From: Rhodothermia bacterium
GTDB taxonomy: Bacteria; Bacteroidota; Rhodothermia; Balneolales; Balneolaceae
NCBI GenBank assembly: GCA_030427885.1
Contig: JAUICM010000003.1
Coordinates: forward strand, 62,001-126,000
DNA: 64,000 nucleotides
Direction of reading: 5' to 3'
Below the pieces are notes generated by a model, which ran no database searches, was not told where the DNA came from, and saw nothing but the letters and a program-made list of their open reading frames with translations. A program made the translations under genes and the position numbers. This document shows, piece by piece, positions 18,213-29,367 of the stretch (position 1 is its first letter; each line of letters begins with the position of its first letter).

Positions 18213-18242
18213 TGTAAGGGCGTATCGCGATACGCCCTTACA
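18213..18242. repeat. Perfect 30-bp palindrome
   Basis: The 30 bp read identically on both strands: arm TGTAAGGGCGTATCG, followed by its exact reverse complement. It lies 10 nt outside the rpoC terminator. As RNA it could form a long stem in either direction, but its perfect symmetry and the nearby repeats suggest a dispersed palindromic element. The remaining sequence of the 17759-18311 gap shows no gene. Confidence 0.85.
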
Positions 18243-18252
18243 GACAAGACAT

Positions 18253-18288
18253 AAAAAAAAGCCCACACATAAATTATGTGCGGGCTTT
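18253..18288 (-). terminator. Intrinsic terminator of the rpoBC operon
   Basis: On the minus strand AAAGCCCGCACATAA pairs with the arm ATGTGTGGGCTTT, which is followed directly by a run of T. It lies 23 nt past the rpoC stop. This is a strong, classic Rho-independent terminator. Confidence 0.92.
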
Positions 18289-18311
18289 AAATAAGCTAGA
18301 GACGAATACTC

Positions 18312-21300
18312 TTATTCTTCGCCTTCAACGGTTTGTTCCGCGTCATTGTCGCCGCTGAGCGCTTCGAATACTTTTGCGACTTCCTCGTCGCCTTCTTCGA
18401 AGTCTTTCTTCGATCCAACGATGATATCGTTGTAATCGCGGAGACCAGTACCAGCTGGTACCTTATGACCCACAACCACGTTCTCTTTAAGACCACGTAA
18501 GAAGTCTTTCTTAGCTTCGATAGAAGCCTGGGTAAGAACTTTAGTTGTTTCCTGGAAGGATGCTGCAGACAACCAGCTTTCCGTAGAAAGGGCTGCACGG
18601 GTGATACCAAGCAGGATCGGCTTAGAAATAGCCGGCTCAGCTTCACGGGTTTGCAGTTCATCTTTTCCGTCTTTGATCAATCCGTTGTTGATATCACGAA
18701 CTTCACGACGATCGAGGATAGCACCTTTCTTAAGGTCGCTTCCGCCGGCATCGGTAACAACAAATTTACCGATCAGCTCATCGTTACGTGTGTTCATCTC
18801 GAAACGGTCTACCTTATCACCCTCGAGGAACATTGTGTCGCCCGGATCGGTGATCTCAACTTTCTGCATCATGGTGCTCACGATAACCTCAATGTGCTTA
18901 TCGTTGATCTTCACACCCTGCAGACGGTAAACTTCCTGGATCTCATTCACGAGGTACGACTGTACCGCGTATGGCCCAAGAATGTTCAGGATATCCTGAG
19001 CAGGAATAGTACCATCAGATAATGGCTGACCTGCTTTAACAAAGTCGTTCGACTGTACAAGGATGTGCTTACTCAGAGAGATCAGGTATTTCTTCTCGTC
19101 AGTTCCGTCTTTAGAACGAACGATCACTTCCTGAGAACCTCTCTTACGGCCACCCATTTCAACGATACCGTCGATCTCAGATACTGCAGCAGGATCGCTT
19201 GGAGAACGAGCCTCGAATAGCTCCGTCACACGAGGAAGACCCGCGGTAATATCTTTAGATTTAGATGTCGCTCTAGGGATCTTCGCGATAACCTGACCGG
19301 CAGAAACTTTTTCACCATCGTCAATTACGATGTGTGTTTCCACAGGAAGAGTACTTTCACGAACGATGTCTTTTGCACCTTTAACTACAAGAGTTGGAAC
19401 AAGAGAACGATCTTTAGAGTCAGAGATCACTTTTTCACGGTGACCAGTCTGAGCATCGGTATCTTCAGTAAAGGTGATGCCTTCGATAATATCTTTGTAC
19501 TCAACTTTACCATCAATTTCAGAGAAGATGAGGGCGTTATATGGATCCCACTTACAGAGCTGAGCTCCTTTAGGTACCATATCTCCTTCTTCAACCATCA
19601 TTTCGCAACCATAAGGTACGTTATAGCTGATAAGGACTTTACCTTCATCGTCCACAATTTTCATTTCACCTGCACGGCTAAGCACTACATTGTGCTCTTC
19701 TTCACCGTCGTCGTACACAACTACACGCACATTTTCGAATTCAACTTTACCGTCGAATTTCGCTTTGTGCTGTGAGTCTGCCTCCAGACGTGAAGCCGTA
19801 CCACCAACGTGGAAGGTTCGAAGTGTAAGCTGCGTACCAGGCTCACCAATTGACTGAGCAGCGATAACACCTACAGCTTCCCCTTTTTCAACCACAGTTC
19901 CTCGTGCAAGGTCACGTCCGTAACACTTGGCACATACACCACGGCCTGTTTCACAGGTTAGTACTGAACGGATCTCAACTTCTTCGATAGAAGTTTCCGC
20001 AATTTTCTTAGCTACGTTCTCATCGATCATCTGATTTGCTTCACAGATCAACTCATCAGAGATAGGATCTACGATATCATGCAATGAGAAACGTCCGATA
20101 ATACGGTCTTCAAGACGCTCGATAACATCTTCGTTGTCTTTCAGAGCCGACATTCTGATACCACGGAGGGTTCCACAATCGTCTTCAGTGATGATCACAT
20201 CCTGAGAAACGTCTACCAGACGACGGGTCAGATAACCCGCATCGGCAGTTTTAAGAGCTGTATCCGCAAGACCTTTACGCGCACCGTGAGTAGAAATGAA
20301 GTACTCAAGTACTGAAAGACCTTCTTTGAATGAAGACAGGATCGGGTTTTCAATAACCTCGTTGCCCTGCTGCATTGAACTCTTTTGTGGCTTGGCCATC
20401 AGACCACGCATACCACCGAGCTGACGAATCTGCTCTTTAGAACCCCTCGCACCGGAATCAGCCATCATAAACACCGGGTTGAACCCTTCACGGTCATCAG
20501 CCAGTGCCTGGAATAGTGTTTCAGATACACGGTTTGTGGTACTTGTCCACTTATCAATTACCTGGTTATAACGTTCGTTATCGGTAATGAATCCCATCTC
20601 GTAACGTCCCTGAATATCGGTTACCTCATCTTTGGCACCATTGATCAGGTTCGCTTTTGCATCAGGGATAATGATATCATCGAGTGAGAATGAAAGACCA
20701 CCAAGGGTTGCATTCTCATATCCCAGTTTCTTCATATCATCAAGGAAAGCAGAACATTTAGCAGTACCTGCTTTGCCATGGATATCACCGATCAGAATAC
20801 GAAGCTCTTTCTTACCGAGTGTTTTGTTGATGTAACCCATTTCTTCAGGTACGATCTGGTTGAACAGAACACGACCTGCAGAAGTTTTGATCACTTCAGA
20901 AACAGTTTCACCTTCTTCATTCACAGTTTGGATTCTGACATTGATCTTAGCATGCAGATCAATACGTCCCTGATCGAATGCCACGATCACTTCATCCATA
21001 GATGAAAAGGTCTTTCCTTCCCCAAGTTGGCCACTACGTGGTTTTGTGAGGTAATACAGACCCAGGATCATATCCTGAGAAGGAACAGCAATAGGGCCAC
21101 CGTTTGCAGGAGACAGAATATTGTGTGATCCAAGCATCAATATTGAAGCTTCGAGTACAGCATCGTGGCTCAATGGTAAGTGAACCGCCATCTGGTCACC
21201 GTCAAAGTCAGCGTTAAACGCTGTACATGCCAGTGGGTGCAGACGAATTGCTTTTTCCTCGATAAGTACCGGCTGGAAAGCCTGGATACCTAAACGGTGA

Positions 21301-22625
21301 AGGGTTGGTGCACGGTTAAGCATTACAGGGTGTCCATCGATCACATTCTCGAGAACTTCCCATACTACCGCGTCACGGCGATCGACAACTTTCTTAGCGC
21401 TTTTCACGGTTTTAACATAACCACGCTCGATCAGTCGTCGGATAATAAATGGTTTGTACAGCTCTACAGCCATCTCTTTTGGAAGACCACACTCATGCAT
21501 TTTGAGCTCAGGTCCTACCACGATCACAGAACGGCCGGAATAGTCAACACGCTTACCAAGAAGGTTTTGACGGAAACGGCCACTCTTACCTTTCAGCATA
21601 TCTGAAAGTGATTTGAGAGGACGGTTGTTATTTCGAACTGCATTTGATTTACGTGAGTTGTCATACAGAGAATCAACTGCTTCCTGAAGCATACGCTTCT
21701 CGTTACGCAGGATCACGTCCGGAGCTTTGATATCAATCAATCTCTTCAGACGGTTGTTTCTGATGATAACACGACGATACAGATCGTTCAGGTCAGAAGT
21801 AGCAAAACGACCACCTTCCAGAGGTACAAGAGGACGAAGTTCTGGCGGGATCACAGGGATCACTCGTTGAACCATCCACTCCGGGTGGTTTTCTGTGTGC
21901 TTTGCAGCAGCACGGAAACTCTCGATAACCTGAAGTCTCTTTAGTTTCTTTTTCTTACGCATCTGTGAAGTCTCATGCTTCACTTCGTAGCGCAACTGGT
22001 ATGCTAAATCATCAAGGTCCAGATCAGCAAGCATGGCCTCAAGAGCATCAGCACCTTCTTTAACGATGAATTTATCCTCATCGTCATCATCAAGGTCGAA
22101 GTTGTCTTCAGGAAGCTGATCAAAAATATCATATTTCTCTTCTTCAGAGATCAGATCACCTTTGGCGTAACCGAGGTCACGAGCCAGACCCGGATTGATG
22201 ACCACGAAAGTCTCGTAGTACACAATGCGGTCTAGGTTCTTTGAAGAAAGACCCAGAAGGTAAGCGATCTTGTTAGGAAGAGATTTGAAATACCAGATAT
22301 GAACAACAGGCACTGTAAGTGTGATATGTCCCATTCGCTCGCGGCGAACTGCTTTTCTGGTTACCTCAACACCACAACGGTCACAGATGATGCCTTTGTA
22401 GCGAATACGCTTGTATTTACCGCAATGGCACTCATAATCTTTAACTGGTCCGAAGATCTTTTCACAGAAAAGACCATCCATCTCAGGCTTAAAGGTTCTG
22501 TAGTTGATGGTTTCTGGTGTTAATACCTCACCGTGTGAGCGTGAGAGTATAGTTTCAGCAGAAGCAAGGGATATCCCGATGCTGTTAAAGTCGTTCGTTA
22601 CTGCTAATGTTTTAGTAATTGGCAA
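18312..22625 (-). CDS. rpoC: DNA-directed RNA polymerase subunit beta'
   Basis: The protein has 1437 residues. The N-terminal zinc site [20 protein letters not shown], the catalytic magnesium loop [12 protein letters not shown] (Asp near residue 470) and the second zinc site [15 protein letters not shown] are all present. The trigger-loop region reads [16 protein letters not shown]. The start is a TTG at 22623-22625: a GGAGG lies 8 nt upstream, the next ATG is about 50 residues into the conserved domain, and the protein begins [18 protein letters not shown] as expected for the family. It lies 31 nt after rpoB and is the last gene of the operon. The C-terminal tail is acidic. Confidence 0.98.
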   Translation of the reverse strand: MPITKTLAVTNDFNSIGISLASAETILSRSHGEVLTPETINYRTFKPEMDGLFCEKIFGPVKDYECHCGKYKRIRYKGIICDRCGVEVTRKAVRRERMGHITLTVPVVHIWYFKSLPNKIAYLLGLSSKNLDRIVYYETFVVINPGLARDLGYAKGDLISEEEKYDIFDQLPEDNFDLDDDDEDKFIVKEGADALEAMLADLDLDDLAYQLRYEVKHETSQMRKKKKLKRLQVIESFRAAAKHTENHPEWMVQRVIPVIPPELRPLVPLEGGRFATSDLNDLYRRVIIRNNRLKRLIDIKAPDVILRNEKRMLQEAVDSLYDNSRKSNAVRNNNRPLKSLSDMLKGKSGRFRQNLLGKRVDYSGRSVIVVGPELKMHECGLPKEMAVELYKPFIIRRLIERGYVKTVKSAKKVVDRRDAVVWEVLENVIDGHPVMLNRAPTLHRLGIQAFQPVLIEEKAIRLHPLACTAFNADFDGDQMAVHLPLSHDAVLEASILMLGSHNILSPANGGPIAVPSQDMILGLYYLTKPRSGQLGEGKTFSSMDEVIVAFDQGRIDLHAKINVRIQTVNEEGETVSEVIKTSAGRVLFNQIVPEEMGYINKTLGKKELRILIGDIHGKAGTAKCSAFLDDMKKLGYENATLGGLSFSLDDIIIPDAKANLINGAKDEVTDIQGRYEMGFITDNERYNQVIDKWTSTTNRVSETLFQALADDREGFNPVFMMADSGARGSKEQIRQLGGMRGLMAKPQKSSMQQGNEVIENPILSSFKEGLSVLEYFISTHGARKGLADTALKTADAGYLTRRLVDVSQDVIITEDDCGTLRGIRMSALKDNEDVIERLEDRIIGRFSLHDIVDPISDELICEANQMIDENVAKKIAETSIEEVEIRSVLTCETGRGVCAKCYGRDLARGTVVEKGEAVGVIAAQSIGEPGTQLTLRTFHVGGTASRLEADSQHKAKFDGKVEFENVRVVVYDDGEEEHNVVLSRAGEMKIVDDEGKVLISYNVPYGCEMMVEEGDMVPKGAQLCKWDPYNALIFSEIDGKVEYKDIIEGITFTEDTDAQTGHREKVISDSKDRSLVPTLVVKGAKDIVRESTLPVETHIVIDDGEKVSAGQVIAKIPRATSKSKDITAGLPRVTELFEARSPSDPAAVSEIDGIVEMGGRKRGSQEVIVRSKDGTDEKKYLISLSKHILVQSNDFVKAGQPLSDGTIPAQDILNILGPYAVQSYLVNEIQEVYRLQGVKINDKHIEVIVSTMMQKVEITDPGDTMFLEGDKVDRFEMNTRNDELIGKFVVTDAGGSDLKKGAILDRREVRDINNGLIKDGKDELQTREAEPAISKPILLGITRAALSTESWLSAASFQETTKVLTQASIEAKKDFLRGLKENVVVGHKVPAGTGLRDYNDIIVGSKKDFEEGDEEVAKVFEALSGDNDAEQTVEGEE

Positions 22626-22656
22626 GGTTATTTCCTCCGAATTTTATTAACAGTGA

Positions 22657-25600
22657 TTAGTCTAAGTGGATTTCAAGGCCGAGACCCATAAGCTCTCTCA
22701 GCAATACCTTGAATGATTCCGGAACGTCTCCATCAGGAAGGTTTTCACCTTTTACAATGGCTTCATAAACTTTGGAACGCCCTTTCACGTCATCACTTTT
22801 TACAGTGAGCATTTCTTTCAGGATGCTTGAAGCTCCGTACGCATACAGTGCCCAAACCTCCATTTCACCAAGTCTCTGGCCACCAAACTGAGCTTTACCA
22901 CCCAACGGCTGCTGAGTAATAAGAGAGTATGGCCCAATAGAACGAGAGTGCATCTTGTCCTGAACAAGGTGATTCAATTTGATCATGTAGATGTAACCTA
23001 CCGTGGTTTTCTGAGAGAATGGCTCTCCTGAACGACCATCGTAAAGGTTAACACGTCCATCTTCCGGAAGTCCGGCTGCGCGTAGTTGCTCTTTCACATC
23101 ATCCATAGAAGCACCATCGAAGATCGGCGATGCGAATGTGGTTCCAAGCTTCTTAGCAGCCCATCCTAGAATGGTTTCGTAGATCTGACCAAGGTTCATA
23201 CGAGAAGGTACACCCAGTGGGTTAAGACAGATGTCTACAGGAGTTCCGTCTTCCATGAATGGCATATCTTCCACAGGTACTATTTTGGCAACAACACCTT
23301 TGTTACCGTGACGACCAGCCATCTTATCACCCACCTGAAGCTTACGTTTCTTAGCGATGTAAACTTTGGCTTTCTGGATGATTCCAGGAGGCAGCTCGTC
23401 TCCTACCTGAATAGCGAATGTTCTTCGCTTAGCTTCACTGTCGATCTCACGACGAAGCTCACGGTAGTTGTGGAATAATAATTTAACGTGTTCTACAAGT
23501 TCTTTATCGGTAGCCCAGTCAATGTTCTCATTGATGTTTACCGGATCGATCTCTTCGAATACTGATTTCTTGTACTTCTCACCTTTAGGGATCAACTCAT
23601 AGTTGCTGTAGTCAAGAACTCCCGGAGAAGTCTTGTCGCGAAGCAGAGAGTACATTTTGTCAGCCCACTGCTGATTTAATTCAGCAAGTTGTTGCGCATG
23701 ACGCTCCTGCTCCTGTTCTACACGTTTCTTCTCTTCTTTACGTGATACTAGTTCATCACGTTTACGGCTGAAGAGCTTGGTATTGATAACAGTACCAGAA
23801 ACGCCCGGAGGTGTTTTCAGAGATGCATCTTTAACATCACCGGCTTTGTCACCGAAGATCGCACGAAGAAGTTTCTCTTCCGGAGTTGGATCAGTTTCAC
23901 CCTTAGGAGTAATCTTACCAACAAGGATATCGCCCGGTGCTACTTTAGCACCCACGCGGATCATACCTTTTTCGTTGAGGTTGCGGGTTGCTTCCTCACT
24001 TACGTTAGGTATCTCACGTGTTAGCTCTTCTTCACCACGCTTGGTGTCTCGAACCTGCTGTTCGAATTCAGTGATGTGAATGGATGTATAAATATCTTCC
24101 TGAACGATACGCTCAGAGATCACAATCGCATCCTCAAAGTTGTATCCTCTCCAAGGCATGAACGCCACAAGAAGGTTACGTCCGAGAGCAAGCTCTCCAC
24201 CATCGGTAGAACATCCATCAACAATAGCCTGTCCAGCTTTAACTTTGTCTCCTACTTTAACAATAGGGCGCTGGTTGGTAGCTGTATCCTGGTTAGTTCT
24301 GGTGAATTTCTCCAGGCTGTATGATTTGATACCACCATCGAAATAGCAATGTTGCTGGGTTTCGGTGCGATCATATTTAACGCGTACTTCAGTTGCACTT
24401 ACATATACTACTTCACCATTGGCTTCAGCAGTAATAATAGCGCGGGAATCTCTCGCAGCACGATGCTCCAGACCGGTTCCAACCACAGGTGCTTCTGGTC
24501 GAAGCAGTGGAACGGCCTGACGCTGCATGTTCGAACCCATCAGGGCACGGTTTGCATCATCATGCTCAATAAATGGAATCAGTGCCGCAGCCAGAGATGT
24601 GATCTGGTTGGTGGCAACGTCCATGTATTCGATCTCCTCTTTTCTTGCGTTAGAGTAGTTACCCTCACGCATTCTGGAGAACACCATTTCATTTTTGAAC
24701 AGGCCTTTATCATCGAGTTCAGCATTTGCCTGAGCAATTACTGTCTCATCTTCCTGTTCTGCTGCAAGGTATTCAACTTCCTTCGACACCTTACCGTCTT
24801 TTACTTTACGGTACGGCGTTTCGATGAAACCAAAGTCATTCACTTTGGCGTGAACACACAATGAAGAGATCAAACCAATGTTAGGACCTTCAGGGGTTTC
24901 AATCGGACAAAGACGACCATAGTGAGTATAGTGAACGTCACGAACCTCAAAACCGGCTCGTTCACGTGTAAGACCACCAGGACCAAGAGCGGACATACGA
25001 CGCTTGTGAGTTAACTCGGCAAGCGGGTTGGTCTGATCCATGAACTGTGAAAGCTGGTTGGTACCAAAGAAGGTGTTAATCACACTTGAAATGGTACGTG
25101 CATTCACCAGATCCTGAGGTGTAAGCTGCTCAGCGTCGCGAGAGTTCATTCTCTCTTTAATAGTTCTGGCCATTCGAGCCAGACCGATCGCGAATTGCTG
25201 ACCCAGCTGCTCACCAACTGTACGGATACGTCTGTTACTCAGGTGATCAATATCATCTACCTGAGATTTTAGATTCTTGAGGCGGATAACCTCACGGATG
25301 ATTGCAACAATATCTTCTTTGGTCAGATATTGAACATCCGTGTCATCAAGGTGTAGTCGTTTATTCAAACGGTAACGACCTACTTCACCAAGATCATATT
25401 TCTTATCACTGAAGAACAATCTTTCAAGGATAGCTCTTGAAGTCTCAGGATCAGGCATTTCACCAGAACGGATCTGATGATAAACTTCACCGAGAGCAGA
25501 GTGCTCATCCCAGGTAGGATCTTTTCTGAGGGTATTCATTACTACTGAACGCTCAGATTCTTCAGCCGAGATCTTTTGAACAAGTACGTTCTTAAGTTCT

Positions 25601-26481
25601 GCTTCTTTAAGCATACCGTAATCATCTTCGGTCAACTCATGGTCGCGCTCAAAAATAATCTTTCTGTTGAGGGCTTCTGAAACCTCTCCGGTTTCCTCAT
25701 CAACAACCTCTTCCATTTCTTCAACTACGATATTCTCTGCCAGGCGTTTGCCAACCAGTTTCTTACCATAATCGGCCTTGGTACCAAATTTGATCTCTTC
25801 GGAAAGCTCGAACAAGCCAAGCAGTTCCAGATCAGTTGAGTAACCAAGTGCTCTCAATAGTGTTGTTGCAGGGATCTTTTTCTTACGATCAATGTAAGCC
25901 CACAGTACGTCACGGATATCAGTAGTGAACTCGATCCATGATCCTTTGAATGGGATAACACGTGCAGAATAAAGCTGAGTGCCGTTCGGGTGAACAGACT
26001 GGCCGAAGAACACACCTGGTGAACGGTGTAACTGACTTACGATAACACGCTCAGCACCATTGATAATGAAAGTTCCACGGTTGGTCATCCAGGGCAGATC
26101 GCCCAGGAATACTTCCTGTTCAATTGTTTCTGAAGCCTCATCGCTGTCATCCACAGATGAAAGACGAAGTTTTGCCTTCAGAGGAACAGAATAAGTTAAG
26201 CCCCGATCCTGGCATTCTTTGATTGTGTAACGAGGCACATCAACGTTATAATAAAGAAATTCAAGAATGTGGGTTTCTCGGGTATCCTGAATTGGGAAGT
26301 TTTCATTAAAAATTCGTTGCAGACCTTGATTCTCTCTCTCATTTGGAGCAATATCAAGTTGTACGAATTTTTCGAACGACTCTAATTGGATATCCAGGAA
26401 ATCCGGATAATCTAAAACATGTTGTGTGCGCCCAAAAGATTGGCGTTCCGTATTTGGAATAATTTGCATCTTCTTGCTCAA
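22657..26481 (-). CDS. rpoB: DNA-directed RNA polymerase subunit beta
   Basis: This is a full-length beta subunit of 1274 residues. The rifampicin pocket is wild-type-like: NQLSQFMDQTNPLAELTHKR, with the Asp, His and Ser positions (SALGPGG) that mutate to resistance all intact. GDKMAGRHGNKGVV and the C-terminal QPLGGKAQFGGQRLGEMEVW are conserved. The start appears to be TTG at 26479-26481, with AAGGAG 8 nt upstream; an ATG four codons later is the alternative. It follows rplL across a 133-nt gap that contains a hairpin. Confidence 0.98.
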   Translation of the reverse strand: MSKKMQIIPNTERQSFGRTQHVLDYPDFLDIQLESFEKFVQLDIAPNERENQGLQRIFNENFPIQDTRETHILEFLYYNVDVPRYTIKECQDRGLTYSVPLKAKLRLSSVDDSDEASETIEQEVFLGDLPWMTNRGTFIINGAERVIVSQLHRSPGVFFGQSVHPNGTQLYSARVIPFKGSWIEFTTDIRDVLWAYIDRKKKIPATTLLRALGYSTDLELLGLFELSEEIKFGTKADYGKKLVGKRLAENIVVEEMEEVVDEETGEVSEALNRKIIFERDHELTEDDYGMLKEAELKNVLVQKISAEESERSVVMNTLRKDPTWDEHSALGEVYHQIRSGEMPDPETSRAILERLFFSDKKYDLGEVGRYRLNKRLHLDDTDVQYLTKEDIVAIIREVIRLKNLKSQVDDIDHLSNRRIRTVGEQLGQQFAIGLARMARTIKERMNSRDAEQLTPQDLVNARTISSVINTFFGTNQLSQFMDQTNPLAELTHKRRMSALGPGGLTRERAGFEVRDVHYTHYGRLCPIETPEGPNIGLISSLCVHAKVNDFGFIETPYRKVKDGKVSKEVEYLAAEQEDETVIAQANAELDDKGLFKNEMVFSRMREGNYSNARKEEIEYMDVATNQITSLAAALIPFIEHDDANRALMGSNMQRQAVPLLRPEAPVVGTGLEHRAARDSRAIITAEANGEVVYVSATEVRVKYDRTETQQHCYFDGGIKSYSLEKFTRTNQDTATNQRPIVKVGDKVKAGQAIVDGCSTDGGELALGRNLLVAFMPWRGYNFEDAIVISERIVQEDIYTSIHITEFEQQVRDTKRGEEELTREIPNVSEEATRNLNEKGMIRVGAKVAPGDILVGKITPKGETDPTPEEKLLRAIFGDKAGDVKDASLKTPPGVSGTVINTKLFSRKRDELVSRKEEKKRVEQEQERHAQQLAELNQQWADKMYSLLRDKTSPGVLDYSNYELIPKGEKYKKSVFEEIDPVNINENIDWATDKELVEHVKLLFHNYRELRREIDSEAKRRTFAIQVGDELPPGIIQKAKVYIAKKRKLQVGDKMAGRHGNKGVVAKIVPVEDMPFMEDGTPVDICLNPLGVPSRMNLGQIYETILGWAAKKLGTTFASPIFDGASMDDVKEQLRAAGLPEDGRVNLYDGRSGEPFSQKTTVGYIYMIKLNHLVQDKMHSRSIGPYSLITQQPLGGKAQFGGQRLGEMEVWALYAYGASSILKEMLTVKSDDVKGRSKVYEAIVKGENLPDGDVPESFKVLLRELMGLGLEIHLD

Positions 26482-26561
26482 AAGGACCTCTCCTTTTAGA
26501 TTGAAGGGTAATTGTACAGTACAAACCCGTATAACACCGGGTTAAGTGATATAGACGCCAA

Positions 26562-26591
26562 TAGCCAATGCCGTTTTCACGACATTGGCTA
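26562..26591 (-). promoter_or_regulatory. Hairpin in the rplL-rpoB gap (attenuator or processing site)
   Basis: On the minus-strand RNA UAGCCAAUGUCG pairs with CGGCAUUGGCUA (12 bp, one U-G pair) around the loop UGAAAA. No U-run follows. Many bacteria place an attenuator or RNase III site exactly here to lower rpoBC relative to rplJL, so that role is inferred from position. Confidence 0.55.
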
Positions 26592-26614
26592 CCAACGAAA
26601 TGTAAACTAAATGC

Positions 26615-26992
26615 TTACTTGAGCTCTACTTCAGCGCCAGCTTCTTCAAGCTTAGCTTTAAGCTCTTCAGCTTCGGCTTTAGCAACACCTTCTTTAATTG
26701 TATTAGGTGCGCCGTCTACGAGTTCTTTAGCTTCTTTAAGTCCAAGTCCGGTGATACCGCGTACTTCTTTGATTACCGCGATTTTCTTAGCACCAGCGCT
26801 TGTAAGAACTACATCAAACTCATCTTTTTCTTCTGCAGCAGCGTCTCCACCACCAGCAGCAGGGCCAGCTACAGCAACAGCGGCAGCGGCAGGTTTGATA
26901 TCGTATTCTTCTTCAAGAACTTTTGCAAGCTCGTTAGCTTCTTTGATAGTTAGGTTGACAAGCTCTTCAGCTAGTTTGTTAACGTCAGCCAT
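26615..26992 (-). CDS. rplL: 50S ribosomal protein L7/L12
   Basis: The protein has 125 residues. An N-terminal dimerisation helix region ([20 protein letters not shown]) is followed by an Ala/Gly-rich hinge (about 40-58). The C-terminal factor-binding domain reads [20 protein letters not shown]. It forms the ribosomal stalk with L10 and recruits GTPases such as EF-Tu and EF-G. It lies 51 nt after rplJ in the same operon. Confidence 0.98.
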   Translation of the reverse strand: MADVNKLAEELVNLTIKEANELAKVLEEEYDIKPAAAAVAVAGPAAGGGDAAAEEKDEFDVVLTSAGAKKIAVIKEVRGITGLGLKEAKELVDGAPNTIKEGVAKAEAEELKAKLEEAGAEVELK

Positions 26993-27043
26993 TTTTATCT
27001 CCAGTTGTTTTTTTAAGTAAAATTCTTAGTTGATTATAAGGGG

Positions 27044-27568
27044 TTAGTTCTCGCCTTTTTCAGCGATGGTCTTCACAGCACCAACAAGGTTAGAGCCTTG
27101 CGAATTCAATGCGCCAATAACGTTTGCCATTGGAGCTGCAAGTAAACCAAGGATATCACCAATGATCTCATTTTTAGATTTCATTGCTGCAAGCGAATCA
27201 AGCTTGTCTTCACCATAGAACTCACCGTCTACAAGAGCGGCTTTGAACTGTGGCTTATTGTTGTTTTCCTTGATAAAGTCTTTTAAAACCTTTGCCGGCG
27301 CGGACAATTCTTCTTCAACGAAAGCAAATGCATTCTGATCATTCAGAGATGGAATGATGGCATCATATCCGCCAACTTCTTCCATTGCAAGTTTCATCAG
27401 TTTATTCTTGTAAACTTTGAAGAAGACATTTCCCTTACGAAATGCACCTCGCAGCTTGTTAGCTTCGTCAACAGACATGCCAGAATATTTTGCAATGTAT
27501 AATGCATTGGCATTATTCAGCTTTTCTGTGATTTCGTCTAAAACTGCTCGCTTTTCTGCAGTAGGCAT
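27044..27568 (-). CDS. rplJ: 50S ribosomal protein L10
   Basis: The protein has 174 residues, with the L10 N-terminal domain (KRAVLDEITEKLNNANALYIAKY) and GMSVDEANKLRGAFRKG. The C-terminal helix region for L7/L12 binding is present. An AGGAGG sits 9 nt before the ATG. Only 13 nt separate it from rplA, so there is no room for a separate L10-binding leader directly upstream; regulation may act elsewhere in the transcript. Confidence 0.97.
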   Translation of the reverse strand: MPTAEKRAVLDEITEKLNNANALYIAKYSGMSVDEANKLRGAFRKGNVFFKVYKNKLMKLAMEEVGGYDAIIPSLNDQNAFAFVEEELSAPAKVLKDFIKENNNKPQFKAALVDGEFYGEDKLDSLAAMKSKNEIIGDILGLLAAPMANVIGALNSQGSNLVGAVKTIAEKGEN

Positions 27569-27581
27569 AATTTAATTCCTC

Positions 27582-28283
27582 CTAATTAAGGGATGTAACT
27601 GCGGTTCTGCTTATTGGGATACTTGGCCCCATAGTGCTGCTCATAAATACGCTTTTAACGTAAATACCTTTAGCAGAAGCTGGCTTTAAGCGCATAACCG
27701 TATTCAGGAATGCTTCCGCATTCTCTTTCAGGTCGCTTGCGTTAAAACTAACTTTACCAACAGATGTATGAAGGATTCCGGCTTTATCAACACGGAAATC
27801 GATCTGTCCGGCTTTCACTGTTTTCACAGCTTCGGCCACATCCATTGTTACGGTTCCACTTTTAGGGTTCGGCATTAAGCCGCGTGGACCAAGAAATCGT
27901 CCAAGCTTACCGAGTTTGCCCATAACATCCGGTGTAGCGATGATCACGTCGATCTCCGCCCAACCGTCTTCAATTTTTGCGATGTAATCATCCAGACCAA
28001 CATGGTCAGCACCTGCTTCGGTTGCTTCAGCTTGTTTTGACTCATTAACGAGCGCTAAAACACGAACTTCTTTACCGGTACCATGAGGCAGGCTCACAGT
28101 TCCACGAACCATTTGATCTGCATGTCGCGGATCTACACCCAAACGGATGTCGATGTCAACGGATGCATCAAAATTGGTGCTCGATGTTTTCTTAACAAGA
28201 TCGCAAGCCTCTTCCAGAGTATATTCCAAATCCGGATTAACAAGTGCCACGGCCTGCTGATATTTTTTTCCTCTTTTTGCCAT
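27582..28283 (-). CDS. rplA: 50S ribosomal protein L1
   Basis: The protein has 233 residues, the normal length. Family signatures include [37 protein letters not shown] and [17 protein letters not shown]. It binds 23S rRNA at the L1 stalk and, in many bacteria, represses the L11 operon. It lies 12 nt after rplK. Confidence 0.98.
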   Translation of the reverse strand: MAKRGKKYQQAVALVNPDLEYTLEEACDLVKKTSSTNFDASVDIDIRLGVDPRHADQMVRGTVSLPHGTGKEVRVLALVNESKQAEATEAGADHVGLDDYIAKIEDGWAEIDVIIATPDVMGKLGKLGRFLGPRGLMPNPKSGTVTMDVAEAVKTVKAGQIDFRVDKAGILHTSVGKVSFNASDLKENAEAFLNTVMRLKPASAKGIYVKSVFMSSTMGPSIPISRTAVTSLN

Positions 28284-28295
28284 GATTACAATTCC

Positions 28296-28727
28296 TTATC
28301 TGTCGCGATTAACTCTAAGACCCATACTACGAGCCGTACCTGCAATCATTTCTGCTGCGGCTTCGATGTCGAACGCATTAAGGTCCTCCATTTTCTGCTC
28401 AGCAATATCCTTGCATTGGCTCCAGGTTACCGTACCAACTTTTACTCGGTTTGGCTCACCTGAACCGGACTTCAGCTTTGCTGCTTGTTTAAGAAGCACT
28501 GGTGCTGGAGGGGTTTTAGTCTTAAATGTAAAAGACTTATCCCCGAACACAGTGATCTCAACAGGAATTACTGTTCCGGCTTTGTCCTGAGTCTTAGCAT
28601 TAAAGGCTTTACAAAACTCCATAATGTTGATACCTGCCTGACCGAGAGCCGGTCCAACAGGGGGAGCAGGGTTTGCCTGTCCGCCAACGATTTGGAGCTT
28701 CAGGATTCTTTCAACTTTTTTAGCCAT
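28296..28727 (-). CDS. rplK: 50S ribosomal protein L11
   Basis: The protein has 143 residues. It begins with [20 protein letters not shown] and carries the [19 protein letters not shown] and C-terminal [10 protein letters not shown] segments of L11. It binds the GTPase-associated region of 23S rRNA. It follows nusG by 76 nt. Confidence 0.98.
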   Translation of the reverse strand: MAKKVERILKLQIVGGQANPAPPVGPALGQAGINIMEFCKAFNAKTQDKAGTVIPVEITVFGDKSFTFKTKTPPAPVLLKQAAKLKSGSGEPNRVKVGTVTWSQCKDIAEQKMEDLNAFDIEAAAEMIAGTARSMGLRVNRDR

Positions 28728-28803
28728 GGATTTTCAGGATCCTAAATTTTATAACTTTAGTTTTTGAAGCGTAATAGCTAGTGTGCATCAACTAGGTTCT
28801 TTG

Positions 28804-29361
28804 TTAAGTTGCGGATTCAACCTGGTTCACATCTACTTCAACAGGAGTACGTCGTCCAAAAATGCTCACCAATACGCGAAGCTTCAGTTTTTCGGGATTT
28901 ACTTCCTGTACGGTACCATCAAAATCTTTAAATGGCCCGGAGATCACTTTAACCAGATCGCCTTCGCTGTACGGTATTTCAATATTCCGTACTTCATCTC
29001 CAGCTTCCTGCACTCGCCCAATGATGCGTTGAACTTCGTGCTTTTTCAGCGGAGTGGGCACCGTCTGTGTTTTCCCTACTTTGAGAAAACCAAGGCATGA
29101 TGGTGCACTTTGTATGAGGTTATTCACTTCCTCATCATAATGAGTATTAACCAGTATGTATCCAGGGAAAAAATTCTTTTCTCTGGTTCGTTTCTTTCCA
29201 CCACGGATCTCAACTACAGTTTCAGTAGGCACAAGAACATCTTTGATCTTGTCGCCCAGATCCTGTTCTTCGATCTCACGCTCCAGAAACTCTTTTACTT
29301 TTTTTTCATGGCTGGAAAAGCAGCGAACCACATACCAACCATGTTCTAGTTCTTTACTCAT
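28804..29361 (-). CDS. nusG: Transcription termination/antitermination protein NusG
   Basis: The protein has 185 residues. The NGN domain (GWYVVRCFSSHEKKVKEFLE, FFPGYILVNT) is followed by a KOW domain (GDLVKVISGPFKDFDGTVQE). It binds RNA polymerase and links it to Rho or to the ribosome. It starts 6 nt after the secE stop. Confidence 0.97.
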   Translation of the reverse strand: MSKELEHGWYVVRCFSSHEKKVKEFLEREIEEQDLGDKIKDVLVPTETVVEIRGGKKRTREKNFFPGYILVNTHYDEEVNNLIQSAPSCLGFLKVGKTQTVPTPLKKHEVQRIIGRVQEAGDEVRNIEIPYSEGDLVKVISGPFKDFDGTVQEVNPEKLKLRVLVSIFGRRTPVEVDVNQVESAT

Positions 29362-29367
29362 TATTTA

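Noticed and set aside
24349-24864. A 171-residue open frame antisense to rpoB
   Set aside because: It lies wholly inside rpoB on the other strand and shows no protein family features.
26568-27020. A 150-residue open frame antisense to rplL
   Set aside because: It mirrors the Ala-rich hinge of L7/L12 as a Ser/Ala-rich shadow frame.
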